Source: Helianthus annuus | Taxonomy: Eukaryota > Streptophyta > Magnoliopsida > Asterales > Asteraceae | DNA length: 64,000 nt | Reading direction: 5' to 3' | NCBI RefSeq assembly: GCF_002127325.2 | Contig: NC_035435.2 | Span: 106,592,382-106,656,381, forward strand | Part shown: piece by piece, positions 23,487-35,298 of the stretch | Layout of the letters: the number at the start of each line of letters is the position of its first letter | Position numbering within the stretch: position 1 is the stretch's first letter | Position numbers and translations under genes: made by a program | The notes under the pieces: generated by a model | Databases searched by the model: none | Told to the model about the DNA's origin: nothing | What the model saw: the letters and a program-made list of their open reading frames with translations, nothing else

Positions 23487-23740
23487 TAGGGATGAGAAAA
23501 TGGTACTCGGTGCAGAGACCGAACCAGTACCGGGTACCTAATTGTACCGGGCCATTTTCGGTACCCACCTTTTGCCATTTTCGGGATCGATACTTTCGGT
23601 ACGGTACCGGTATTTTGGGCTGATTTACCTTCGAATGTCGTACCGTATCGTTCCGAGCACATTTGGTACCGGTACTAATACCCATTTTTTTTCAATTTTC
23701 GGGATTGGTACGGTACGGTTCGATACCGAGCTCATCCCTA
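23487..23740. mobile_element. hAT-type MITE, 254 bp
   Basis: Inverted termini are TAGGGATGAG at the left and the same word on the minus strand at the right. An 8-bp target duplication, CTTTGGCC (23479-23486) versus CTTTCGCC (23741-23748), matches at 7 of 8 bases. The interior is rich in GGTACCGG-type self-complementary words. Confidence 0.8.
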
Positions 23741-23915
23741 CTTTCGCCACACCATGTTGTATTTTAGCTGATTATCTGATTTTAATTATCCAATATCACA
23801 TAATCACTTTCAAAAACCACAAACCCTTTTACTCACATTTTGTTCACAAAAAAAGAATCCAGTTTTATCCCTTCTTTTACTCATATTTTGATTAATATTT
23901 TACCCCTCTTCTCAG

Positions 23916-24185
23916 GCCATGCTTGTGCACCCTGATAAAAACATGGGAAGTCCACTTGCAAGTGAATCCTTTAAAAAGATTCAATGTGCATACGAGGTAA
24001 GTATCTAAATGTTGTTATTTTATTATCATTATTTTTTTGTAAATATTTTTATACCTAGATGCAACTGATGTGGCATTACGGCTAGGTTCTGTCTGATTCC
24101 GTAAAAAAAAATAGATTATGATGACCAGCTGAGAAAGGAAGAATCTAAGAGTCTGTCTCATAAGTCTCCAAGTACTTCTCATCAG
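23916..24185 (+). pseudogene. DnaJ-domain gene fragment, two exons
   Basis: Exon 23916-23996 follows acceptor CTTCTCAG and encodes 27 residues of a J domain including the diagnostic HPDKN (HPD stimulates Hsp70 ATPase in this family), ending QCAYE. Exon 24086-24185 begins VLSDS after an AG and ends before GTATAT; the intron between is 89 bp with GT-AG ends. Reading across the two exons is in phase. In the second exon a run of 9 A (24102-24110 region) is one base too long; eight would keep the frame through IDYDDQLRKEES. The start of the J domain and everything after the second exon are not found, so this is a fragment or a decayed gene. A sequencing error in the A run cannot be excluded. Confidence 0.72.
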
Positions 24186-24664
24186 GTATATTATATGTTA
24201 AACCCGTACAGAATTGCATCTAGGTTTTGTCGGACAATTAGGTGGTTATATAGTTTACGTATTTAGGTAAGAAAATGTTTTAGTAGATCCTATGGGCTTT
24301 CACAGAATTAGCACATAGTTGATAAGAGTTAATTTTTGCATGAAAAAAGAAGGCTAATTACAAAAGTAATTTGGGCGTTTGGCTAATTTGTCGATGTCAG
24401 CAAAAAACTGTCCACTTGACATATGGAACTGGATTCAAGGGTAAATGGCCTTTTTATTAAATTAGTTCCGCTTGCGAAGTAACACTACGTTTCTAGTTGT
24501 TCAATAAAAGGCATTGCTCAAGAACTATTTCTGCTCTCAATCTTACGGTAAACTGTATGTTTCTTTCGACATCTTACCTTACTTTGTTTCACCTTGTGAG
24601 TATATTCACTATTTCTACTTACCTGTTGGTTTAACTTTTAATTCCACCCCTCCTAAAAATATAG

Positions 24665-25782
24665 GTTAAATTAGCGGCGAAAAAGAGTAAAAACATCGCA
24701 TATGACACTGACAGTGACAAGCTTTGGTAAGTTCATGTTCGTGGGTGGCCATAGCTTTGCGGAACGAGTAACCACCTTAAATATCTCAAAATTGTTGCAA
24801 TTAATTAAGTTCAACTTATGTATACTTTCTTGTCGTCTTGGTTTTAAAATGCGCGCATAACGCGTGCTGTCGCATCAGGTGGTGCGATGCACTGCGATTA
24901 CATGATGCGAGGATGATGCGCCCTAAATTGCATAATGCTCTCCTGATGCGCTCATTTTTCTGAAATCGACCACTATAGAGTAAAGTTGTACAATGAGCTT
25001 TTAGAATGTGCTTAACAAGCTTGTACAATGAGCGAATGAAGTTGTTAAATGAGTTCTACATTAATTACTTGTACCTTTTGCATAGACTACCTGTACACTT
25101 AAGAGTTCAAGGCTTATTTTGGTTATATTGAACTTCTTGAATGGTACTAGAGCTATTTTGTTGTATTTATTTAATTTAAACTCTAAATTTTTAGTGTTTA
25201 AAGTTAACAAGTTAAAAATATTATCTATAAATATTTTTTTAAAGAACAAACGCCTCGCATACGTGATGTGCGCGCTTCGCACATCGTGCGGCTTTTGAGA
25301 TCAAAACGCATCGGAGCGCATTGCGCATTTTAAATTGTCGTTACCATACTATTGTATTTCTAATTGCACCTGACTTTCTAGGCACCATTTGAAGAGAAAC
25401 ATAGACATTGTTTTTATTTTCAAAGGAAATGTGGTGATTTGCCTATGTATAAGGAGAGTCCTTTGAGACAGTTGACATAAATGTTAATATTTTCTTGTCA
25501 TACTTTTAATTGCTATTTATGTATCCATTATAACCTTTTGCATTCTTTTGTCCAAACACTTTAGTCTTTAACTCTTTTATAGATCATTAGATGCAAAACT
25601 TGTGCTTGGTATGCCATTTAAGGTCAGTTCATTCTTCATTACATGATCTATAAGAGATAATTAATGTTCCATAACATTTTTAATTGTTAACTCATACTAT
25701 ATAGTTTGTTATTTAGGATCTTGTAAATGTGGATTCTATCTTATTGAGAGAGCTACCACCAAAAGACGATAAAGATGAATGA
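24665..25782 (+). pseudogene. Exon-like pieces of an unrecognised gene
   Basis: Possible exons with good splice contexts: 24665-24726 (ends SDKLW before GTAAGT), one from 25382 (after CTTTCTAG), 25583-25622 (after TTTTATAG, before GTCAGT) and 25717-25782 (after TTATTTAG, ends with TGA). The last two are in phase and together read through MPFKDLVNVDSILLREL to a stop. I do not recognise the protein. The pieces may belong to the DnaJ fragment upstream or to another gene; a MITE-like unit lies in one of the introns. Confidence 0.35.
24838..25334. mobile_element. MITE-like element with TTTAAAATGCGC ends
   Basis: TTTTAAAATGCGC near 24842-24854 is mirrored by GCGCATTTTAAA near 25323-25334. GC-rich CGCATCA-type words lie inside both ends. 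Candidate duplications TTGTCGTC (24830-24837) and TTGTCGTT (25335-25342) flank it. The exact left end is uncertain by a few bases. Confidence 0.6.
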
Positions 25783-26227
25783 AACCTTACCATCATTTTT
25801 TTAAATATGGTATACTTTTCTGTAGGTTATAAAATGGGCTGGGTTGGACAAGTCAAAACAGGTTTGGGCCAAATTGGCGAATTTTTCATACATGTCATGT
25901 TTGGTTGTTTGACCCGTAACCCAATTTTGTGTATTCAAATCTTGTATATTTTATATAATAAGTGATTGATGTGTCAAGCATGACTACAAATATTATATTT
26001 TTTCAATAATAATCTATAATAACTTATGTTCATTGGAAAGCTCTTAAAAGGTTGATTGATGTAAGTATGGGAGTTGTAACTCCTTTGTCTAAACAATTGA
26101 CAAAGCCTTTGCAAAACGCCATGACTTTGGTAAATCTGAATTAGCCATCAACTGGAGCTCATAAGCTTTTATTAGAAGTTCTTACCAAGTTCTTTTTTCA
26201 AATACTTTCTTATTTTATATTTCTTGT
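25783..26227. other. Non-coding, intron-like stretch
   Basis: No gene is supported. A phrase with GGGCTGGGTTGGAC and GACCCGTAACCC at about 25830-25930 looks like a common plant dispersed repeat, but no boundaries are evident. The right end (TTTCTTGTAG) is a good splice acceptor that now abuts the LARD element. Confidence 0.45.
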
Positions 26228-26232
26228 AGATG

Positions 26233-29200
26233 TGTAACACCCCAAAACTCGTATTATTAATACGTAGGTACGTTGCCATGTTAATTAAATGAAATACAAT
26301 AACTAGGTTATTATACTTAGTTAAAAGCCTAACAAAATAAGTAAAGGAATGAAACTTGTGGCAACTATGATGGTGTGACAAACTTGAGGGACTAGAATTG
26401 CCAAATGTGAAATTGAATTTAATTAAAACAAAAATCACACACACACAAGGAGTGTGTGTGCGTGAGATCGATCAGGAGAAGAGGAAGAAAGGGGTGAAAC
26501 CCTAATTCAAGAAAATCATCAAATTGAGAGGGGAATTCAGCTCGGATCTAATGCATGTACATGAATTCATGATCCCCTATAAATCACTTGGTAAGTTGTA
26601 ATTTATGATTTGGTAATTTCGTATGAAGTGGGTTATGATGGAGTCACGAATTAGTATGAATTGGGTCTGAATATATGTTATAAGCATCATATAGAACATG
26701 AATTATACAAGATTTTGATGTCATTTGATGCTTTGACATAAAACCCACTTGTAGTGGTAAGGATGGTGATATGAATGAATTATCCATGTTCAATTCTTGT
26801 GTAATTTTGATGTATGATGTGGTATATGATGAATTCTTGTTAGATAAATTGAGCATGATATGAGTTACTTGATGTTTAGTGGTGTTGATGAATGAAATCA
26901 TGAAGTTGGAAGTGAGGCATGAAATACTTGTACATTATGCTTAGATAGTGGTATGCACACCAAGTGTTTGATGAAATGTCTAGGTGAGATTTCTAGATGA
27001 GATTGAATGCATGTAATGGATGAAAATGTATAATATTTGGATGTCATGTAATTGGTTATAATTGAACATGAGAAATATATTTTAGATGAAATACATGTAT
27101 GATTTTTGGTTGGTTATATGATTTGGTAAAAAGGTGTGCATTAGAAGGTTGTACTCTAGGCTGAAGTGGTATGATGTTCCTCATATGTTTGAATAATTTC
27201 TTAATTGAAATCATGGAGTAAATGTACACTAAATGTGAAGCATATGAGAATTGTATAAAGGAGTAATATTGGAACGATATTGGTTTAGCTAATATGTGTT
27301 ATAGTGTTAGTTGTAGAGACATGAAAATGCTAGTATGAATGAAATGTATTACATATATGTGTGTGTAAGTAATTATATGCGCATACGTGTGTCCTAGAAC
27401 ATGAGTATGAAATGCATATAGTGTTATTAGTATGGTTAACTTTATCAACGTAACCGTATCGTTATAAGGATGAGAACTTGCACGTTTAATAGTTGACTTT
27501 CTAGAAAGTCAACGAATGTGAGAATAGTATGGTAGGCTTCCTAACACGAATATAAGACTTAAGAACTCATACGGTACATGTTATATCATTATGTGTTGTG
27601 TATGATGACATGTAGAATTATATGAGCTTGAAAAGATGTGATTGTTGATCTATGCCTTATGTTGTTAAAAATTTGATTAATGAAAGTCTAATGTAAGGTA
27701 TGAAATAGAAATGATGGATGATATGTATGAGTTTGTATGCTAACAAAGAATATGGATGGGGTGACATGAAAGGATAGGAACTACATTAACACGTACTCAA
27801 GCATGGAAGGCTAACGGGTCAAGATGAGGCAAGGAAGCGGCTACGAACACGGATGCACAAGGTAAGTGATTTCCGGAATCACTTCTGAATTTGTTAAGTA
27901 AGGTTATGTACTAGTTAATTAGCATAATGGTTGAGACAAATAATGGATGGGTGGTATGAAACCAACGATTTTGCTAAGTAGATGTAATGGGTCAAAAATG
28001 GGGTCTTGATGTTATAATGAAACGAAGAATAAGAAGTGTCTACGGAATGGTAACCGGGTGACGGGTAGGATTGGGCTTAAGCACGTTAATGGGTGAGTGG
28101 AAGTGCGGATAATGTAAAGGTTTTATAGCTATAATGTTCTTGTAAGTTCTGGGCTAAATCGAATGTGTTGCTGAAGAAAATATGAACGGGTCAAACAAGT
28201 CATAAATGAATAATAAGTCGATAGTTCACAAGTTAAGAATTTCCTTAATTCGGATATGGGATTTCAAGTCCACATGGTAGAATGCGAATTTACAAGCATG
28301 TAGGAAGAAACGGGAGGTTAAACGGGTAAACGGTTCAAAAGATACGCACGTTTTAGTGCGTACGGACGACGAAACGAATCTGCAGAAAACTGCAGATTCT
28401 AGAGGGCGTCGCCGACGGGTGGGGGGCCGTCACCGACGGGCAAGGGAAAAACCATTTTTGTGCTGACGGGTTAATTTCCTGTCTACGGGTTTTTGGGCTA
28501 CGGGTAAATGCAAGGCCCGTCGCCGACGGCCCTAGGGGCGTCGGCGACAGCCTTCCCAAGTCCCAAAAGCTGAAACTTCGTTATTTAAGTTAATTGACGT
28601 ACCGTGGGCTTCGGTTTGATATCCGTGGACTACGGCGGACTTTCCAAACATGATTCTGATGGTTCTTAAATGTTGATAGGCCAAAAAGCTAAGACTAAGA
28701 CCCATATTAATAACATATGATTATGTAAGAGGTACGTGTGATCTAGTACATGATCGTTAAAGTATGTGCGTGTGTATAAAGATATGTATAAGTATATGCA
28801 TGTGTGTAAAGATCGCGGGGAGGTATGTTCATATGTAGATGTGTATGTATGCATGCAAGTAGAGACATGAATGTAGGTACGTATGTAGAAGTGTATAGAT
28901 ATGTATGAGAATATGCATGTATGAAACAATGTAGGAAGGGTATGTATGTGTGTAGATGTGTATATATGTATGTATTAAGGTATGTATAGAATATGCTTGT
29001 ATGTTAAGATGTAGGAGAGATATGTTCGTATGTAGATGTGTATGTATGCATGTGTGTAGAGATGTACGAATGTAAGTGCGTATGTGCGTATGTGGAAGTG
29101 CATGTATGTATATATGTGAAAGCATAGAAATGTGTGTGCGTATGCAAATGTGTATTAGTGTATGTATAGGAATACGTGTGATCGTAGACATGAATGTAGG

Positions 29201-29947
29201 AACGCATGAAAGTAGGTACATGTGTAGAAGTGTATTGGTGAATATATGAAGATACGAATGAATGTAGGCATGTATGTTTTGAGGTATGGGGGTAAGCGCG
29301 GGTACATGTAAGTACGTATGTACGTATGATGTGTGTGTGTAGTATGTGACCAAAAGTGCACATACGGATGTGCGTAGGTACGATGTAGTATTAATTGTAC
29401 ATGAGGGAATGGGGCTTGTATATATGTGTACATAGCCTTAATATGTTTGAGCACTAAGTTACTAATCATGTGCCTTGAGAATGAAATGAGATTTGCAGGT
29501 ATGCTATGGTAGTCCATCGTGAAGTTTTGAGGAATTGGAATGCAAGATTGTACTCGGAAGGATAATCGAAAAGTCTGGCACACATAGAAAGATTGCGGCG
29601 TGGTCAATTAATTATGTATGATAGATTATGAATGTAGATTATCAAATTTTAATGATGTGCATGTTTGTGGTAAATGTAGGTTACATGGTGTATCGTCGGT
29701 TTAAAGTATTGGAGGATTGAAGATCGAGTCAAGGGCACGAATTGTACGGGAAGAGTAGTCACATAGCTTAAACGCGCATATGTAATTGATGTGAAAATTC
29801 AGAACGAACGATGTAAATCCTTTAATTAACTTTAAATATTTCTAGTAACGAACCCCAAGTATGATACATGACTAAGATAGAAAGAAATTTTAAAGGCCCA
29901 AATTTTCCGTTGCGTCATTTTAAGGTATTACGTTTTAGGGCGTTACA
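26233..29947 (+). repeat. LARD 5' LTR
   Basis: 3715 bp, TGTAACACC... to ...GGGCGTTACA. It contains consecutive hairpins (28343-28361; AATCTGCAG arms at 28377-28398), a GC-rich block with CCGTCGCCGACGG words (about 28405-28555), and a TATG-rich region (28720-29350). No gene is supported inside it. Confidence 0.93.
28720..29350. repeat. TATG/GTAT-rich degenerate array (5' LTR)
   Basis: Loose repeats of GTATGTATG, GTGTGTAGATG and similar words cover about 630 bp. On the minus strand this keeps several frames open at once (His/Thr/Tyr/Ile-rich), giving long but meaningless ORFs. Confidence 0.85.
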
Positions 29948-29950
29948 AGT

Positions 29951-29962
29951 TGGTATCAGAGC
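29951..29962 (+). promoter_or_regulatory. Primer-binding site (LARD)
   Basis: TGGTATCAGAGC starts 3 bp after the 5' LTR. It is complementary to the 3' end of plant initiator methionine tRNA. Confidence 0.9.
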
Positions 29963-30727
29963 CCTGGTTTGAGAGAATCAAGTAATAGAAAGTAAATGCT
30001 TGAACTCAAACCGGTGTGCTCTCGTAATCAAGAACCCGTACAATCCAAGACTCGATCGAGGCCTAAATGCAAAGGCGAATGTAAGTATGTATTAGATTAT
30101 GTATTTGAGGGAAACTAATAGTGTGTTATGTGCAAGGTAAGCTTAAGAGTTTGAGGAGGATGATCCGTGAATACAGAATAGGATGAACGCTAAGGCGGGC
30201 AAAGGTGCAAATAGGCAAATTAACCCCAGGTACACACTACTAATATGTATGAGTACCGATGTCAAAAGAAAAAGGAAGGGGTCTCCTTGGGAGGGTAATT
30301 ATTAAACGAAAGACAATGATGTGGTCTTGGGGAAGTTTTGGAAATGTGCACGAAACTGAAACCCATCTCTCGGGCATAAGGCGATGATTACACGAAGGCA
30401 CGAAACTAGTGTGTGAATTGCGCACCTGGCCAGTACGCAAGAAGCATATGACGTTCGTGAGACCGTGGCAATTATTGCAGGTATGTCCGGTAGAACTGGG
30501 TAGCAGGTGGGCGCTATGTTGTAGCAAATGCGAAATAGCAAATCCATTGCGGATTTGGTTATGCTAACGAAGGTTATGAAAAGTTATGCGAGTCGACCGG
30601 TTCTAGCGAACAAGTCGAATGAGAATAAACTACCATCCGTTTTGAACGGGTGATTTTGAATGCTCTAATGAATGCTAGAAGCTTAATCTGTTATACGGAT
30701 TGAAAGAAGAAGTTATGATTAAAAGCG

Positions 30728-31010
30728 AAAAACCCAATTATTTGGGTAAGTGGAATGTGTATGCTTAACTCTCCTTGAGAGTGTTTATGCCGAAACCCAA
30801 TCATTTGGGTAATCGAATGTGTATGCTTAACTCTCCTTGAGAGTGTTTATGCCGAAACCCAATTATTTGGGTAATCGAATGTGTATGCTTAACTCTCCTT
30901 GAGAGTGTTTATGCCGAAACCCAATTATTTGGGTAATCGAATGTGTATGCTTAACTCTCATTGAGAGTGTTTATGCCGAACCCCATTTACTTGGGTAGTT
31001 GAATGTGTAA
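30728..31010. repeat. 62-bp tandem array with two dyads per unit
   Basis: Four full units plus a part unit begin at about 30728, 30792, 30854, 30916 and 30978. Each unit has a dyad ACCCAA-loop-TTGGGT and a second dyad ACTCTC-CTT-GAGAGT, both preserved in nearly all copies. It forms much of the LARD interior and encodes nothing evident. Confidence 0.9.
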
Positions 31011-31428
31011 GGAAGAAGAAAACTCATATATGGATAGAACTAAAATGAAGTAATTATGATTCGACAACTAAGATGACTAACCTTAAAACCTAGTTGCTGA
31101 AGGTAGGTAAAACTTTAAGTTTTTGTTAAACACATGTAAGAAAGAAAAGGTACGAATGATATGTTTGAAACCGCTAGATGGATTCAAACATAGAAGGAAT
31201 GAAGGGTATGGAAGTTACGTTTAAATCCGTGGGACGGATTTAAAACATAAAAGGATGTAATGATTGCCTTTATAAGTAAGCATTAATATAAGTTTGAATA
31301 TATAGGAACGAGGAACTTTTACTAACCGATCAAGGAAATGAGAAGGTTACATGGAAGTATGGCATGGAAAGTATAGATTTGATAAGAAGAAGTCAAACAT
31401 AGAATAGTTGTGTTTAATGGAAATGAGA

Positions 31429-31468
31429 AAGGTTTCGGGGACGAAACCTTCTTTAAGGGGGGTAGATT
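31429..31468 (+). promoter_or_regulatory. Pre-LTR hairpin and polypurine tract (LARD)
   Basis: A perfect 9-bp dyad AAGGTTTCG-GGGA-CGAAACCTT lies at 31429-31450. It is followed by CTTTAAGGGGGGTAGATT and then the 3' LTR. Confidence 0.85.
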
Positions 31469-34400
31469 TGTAACACCCCAAAACTCGTATTATTAATACG
31501 TAGGTACGTTGCCATGTTAATTAAATGAAATACAATAACTAGGTTATTATACTTAGTTAAAAGCCTAACAAAATAAGTAAAGGAATGAAACTTGTGGCAA
31601 CTATGATGGTGTGACAAACTTGAGGGACTAGAATTGCCAAATGTGAAATTGAATTTAATTAAAACAAAAATCACACACACACAAGGAGTGTGTGTGCGTG
31701 AGATCGATCAGGAGAAGAGGAAGAAAGGGGTGAAACCCTAATTCAAGAAAATCATCAAATTGAGAGGGGAATTCAGCTCGGATCTAATGCATGTACATGA
31801 ATTCATGATCATCTAGCCCTATAAATCACTTGGTAAGTTGTAATTTATGATTTGGTAATTTCGTATGAAGTGGGTTATGATGGAGTCACGAATTAGTATG
31901 AATTGGGTCTGAATATATGATATAAGCATCATATAGAACATGAATTATACAAGATTTTGATGTCATTTGATGCTTTGACATAAAACCCACTTGTAGTGGT
32001 AAGGATGGTGATATGAATGAATTATCCATGTTCAATTCTTGTGTAATTTTGATGTATGATGTGGTATATGATGAATTCTTGTTAGATAAATTGAGCATGA
32101 TATGAGTTACTTGATGTTTAGTGGTGTTGATGAATGAAATCATGAAGTTGGAAGTGAGGCATGAAATACTTGTACATTATGCTTAGATAGTGGTATGCAC
32201 ACCAAGTGTTTGATGAAATGTCTAGGTGAGATTTCTAGATGAGATTGAATGCATGTAATGGATGAAAATGTATAATATTTGGATGTCATGTAATTGGTTA
32301 TAATTGAACATGAGAAATATATTTTAGATGAAATACATGTATGATTTTTGGTTGGTTATATGATTTGGTAAAAAGGTGTGCATTAGAAGGTTGTACTCTA
32401 GGCTGAAGTGGTATGATGTTCCTCATATGTTTGAATAATTTCTTAATTGAAATCATGGAGTAAATGTACACTAAATGTGAAGCATATGAGAATTGTATAA
32501 AGGAGTAATATTGGAACGATATTGGTTTAGCTAATATGTGTTATAGTGTTAGTTGTAGAGACATGAAAATGCTAGTATGAATGAAATGTATTACATATAT
32601 GTGTGTGTACGTAATTATATGCGCGTACGTGTGTCCTAGAACATGAGTATGAAATGCATATAGTGTTATTAGTATGGTTAACTTTATCAACGTAACCGTA
32701 TCGTTATAACGATGAGAACTTGCACGTTTAATAGTTGACTTTCTAGAAAGTCAACGAATGTGAGAATAGTATGGTAGGCTTCCTAACACGAATATAAGAC
32801 TTGAGAACTCATACGGTACATGTTATATCATTATGTGTTGTGTATGATGACATGTAGAATTATATGAGCTTGAAAAGATGTGATTGTTGATCTATGCCTT
32901 ATGTTGTTAAAAATTTGATTAATGAAAGTCTAATGTAAGGTATGAAATAGAAATGATGGATGATATGTATGAGTTTGTATGCTAACAAAGAATATGGATG
33001 GGGTGACATGAAAGGATAGGAACTACATTAACACGTACTCAAGCATGGAAGGCTAACGGGTCAAGATGAGGCAAGGAAGCGGCTACGAACACGGATGCAC
33101 AAGGTAAGTGATTTCCGGAATCACTTCTGAATTTGTTAAGTAAGGTTATGTACTAGTTAATTAGCATAATGGTTGAGACAAATAATGGATGGGTGGTATG
33201 AAACAACCGATTTTGCTAAGTAGATGTAATGGGTCAAAAATGGGGTCTTGATGTTATAATGAAACGAAGAATAAGAAGTGTCTACGGAATGGTAACCGGG
33301 TGACGGGTAGGATTGGGCTTAAGCACGTTAATGGGTGAGTGGAAGTGCGGATAATGTAAAGGTTTTATAGCTATAATGTTCTTGTAAGTTCTGGGCTAAA
33401 TCGAATGTGTTGCTGAAGAAAATATGAACGGGTCAAACAAGTCATAAATGAATAATAAGTCGATAGTTCACAAGTTAAGAATTTCCTTAATTCGGATATG
33501 GGATTTCAAGTCCACATGGTAGAATGCGAATTTACAAGCATGTAGGAAGAAACGGGAGGTTAAACGGGTAAACGGTTCAAAAGATACGCACGTTTTAGTG
33601 CGTACGGACGACGAAACGAATCTGCAGAAAACTGCAGATTCTAGAGGGCGTCGCCGACGGGTGGGGGGCCGTCGCCGACGGGCAAGGGAAAAACCATTTT
33701 TGTGCTGACGGGTTAATTTCCTGTCTACGGGTTTTTGGGCTACGGGTAAATGCAAGGCCCGTCGCCGACGGCCCTAGGGGCGTCGGCGACGGCCTTCCCA
33801 AGTCCCAAAAGCTGAAACTTCGTTATTTAAGTTAATTGACGTACCGTGGGCTTCGGTTTGATATCCGTGGACTACGGCGGACTTTCCAAACATGATTCTG
33901 ATGGTTCTTAAATGTTGATAGGCCAAAAAGCTAAGACTAAGACCCATATTAATAACATATGATTATGTAAGAGGTACGTGTGATCTAGTACATGATCGTT
34001 AAAGTATGTGCGTGTGTATAAAGATATGTATAAGTATATGCATGTGTGTAAAGATCGCGGGGAGGTATGTTCATATGTAGATGTGTATGTATGCATGCAA
34101 GTAGAGACATGAATGTAGGTACGTATGTAGAAGTGTATAGATATGTATGAGAATATGCACGTATGAAACAATGTAGGAAGGGTATGTATGTGTGTAGATG
34201 TGTATATATGTATGTATTAAGGTATGTATAGAATATGCTTGTATGTTAAGATGTAGGAGAGATATGTTCGTATGTAGATGTGTATGTATGCATGTGTGTA
34301 GAGATGTACGAATGTAAGTGCGTATGTGCGTATGTGGAAGTGCATGTATGTATATATGTGAAAGCATAGAAATGTGTGTGCGTATGCAAATGTGTATTAG

Positions 34401-35189
34401 TGTATGTATAGGAATACGTGTGATCGTAGACATGAATGTAGGAACACATGAAAGTAGGTACATGTGTAGAAGTGTATTGGTGAATATATGAAGATACGAA
34501 TGAATGTAGGCATGTATGTTTTGAGGTATGGGGGTAAGCGCGGGTACATGTAAGTAAGTATGTACGTATGATGTGTGTGTGTAGTATGTGACAAAAAGTG
34601 CACATACGGATGTGCGTAGGTACGATGTAGTATTAATTGTACATGAGGGAATGGGGCTTGTATATATGTGTACATAGCCTTAATATGTTTGAGCACTAAG
34701 TTACTAATCATGTGCCTTGAGAATGAAATGAGATTTGCAGGTATGCTATGGTAGTCCATCGTGAAGTTTTGAGGAATTGGAATGCAAGATTGTACTCGGA
34801 AGGATAATCGAAAAGTCTGGCACACATAGAAAGATTGCGGCGTGGTCAATTAATTATGTATGATAGATTATGAATGTAGATTATCAAATTTTAATGATGT
34901 GCATGTTTGTGGTGAATGTAGGTTACATGGTCTATCGTCGGTTTAAAGTATTGGAGGATTGAAGATCGAGTCAAGGGCAAGAATTGTACGGGAAGAGTAG
35001 TCACATAGCTTAAACGCGCATATGTAATTGATGTGAAAATTCAGAACGAACGAGGTAAATCCTTTAATTAACTTTAAATATTTCTAGTAACGAACCCCAA
35101 GTATGATACATGACTAAGATAGAAAGAAATTTTAAAGGCCCAAATTTTCCGCTGCGTCATTTTAAGGTATTACGTTTTAGGGCGTTACA
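31469..35189 (+). repeat. LARD 3' LTR
   Basis: 3721 bp, nearly identical to 26233-29947. One 6-bp insertion (near 31810) and about 20 substitutions separate the copies. The TATG-rich region is at about 33962-34592. Confidence 0.93.
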
Positions 35190-35298
35190 AGATGAAAAGG
35201 AAATCTTATGAAGTAGTGACTGAAAATGGTAAACGTTTTTACAAAAAAACTGGGGAGTTGATCGATGCAACAGGTCAAACAAAAGGTGCCAACTAGAT
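35190..35298 (+). pseudogene. Last exon of an unrecognised gene, cut off by the LARD
   Basis: After the element, sequence continues an exon whose acceptor (TTTCTTGTAG) is left 9 kb upstream at about 26220-26229. The frame reads KSYEVVTENGKRFYKKTGE and stops at TAG 35296-35298. Without the insertion the acceptor would directly precede ATGAAAAGG. The family is not recognised. The copy of AG in the right-hand target duplication lacks a normal pyrimidine tract. Confidence 0.4.

Larger units (their letters stand above)
26233..35189 (+). mobile_element. LARD-type non-coding LTR retrotransposon, complete
   Basis: Complete element of 8957 bp: LTRs 26233-29947 and 31469-35189, target duplication AGATG at 26228-26232 and 35190-35194, primer site TGGTATCAGAGC (29951-29962) matching initiator Met tRNA, and polypurine tract before 31469. 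The 1521-bp interior has no gag or pol frame, so it must be moved by a related autonomous element. Termini, PPT and the pre-LTR hairpin resemble Tekay elements. The two LTRs differ by about 20 bases and one 6-bp indel by eye, implying a recent insertion. It interrupts a host or captured exon exactly at its splice acceptor. Confidence 0.93.

Noticed and set aside
25830..25930. Possible small MITE with GGGTTGG / AACCC words
   Set aside because: No defined termini or target duplication could be found.
28829..29607. Long minus-strand frames rich in His, Tyr, Thr (also 34071-34849)
   Set aside because: They arise from TATG-rich repeats in the LARD LTRs, several frames open at once, no domain.
30728..31010. 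CRISPR-like array
   Set aside because: Units are contiguous 62-bp tandem repeats without unique spacers, inside a plant retroelement; not a CRISPR.
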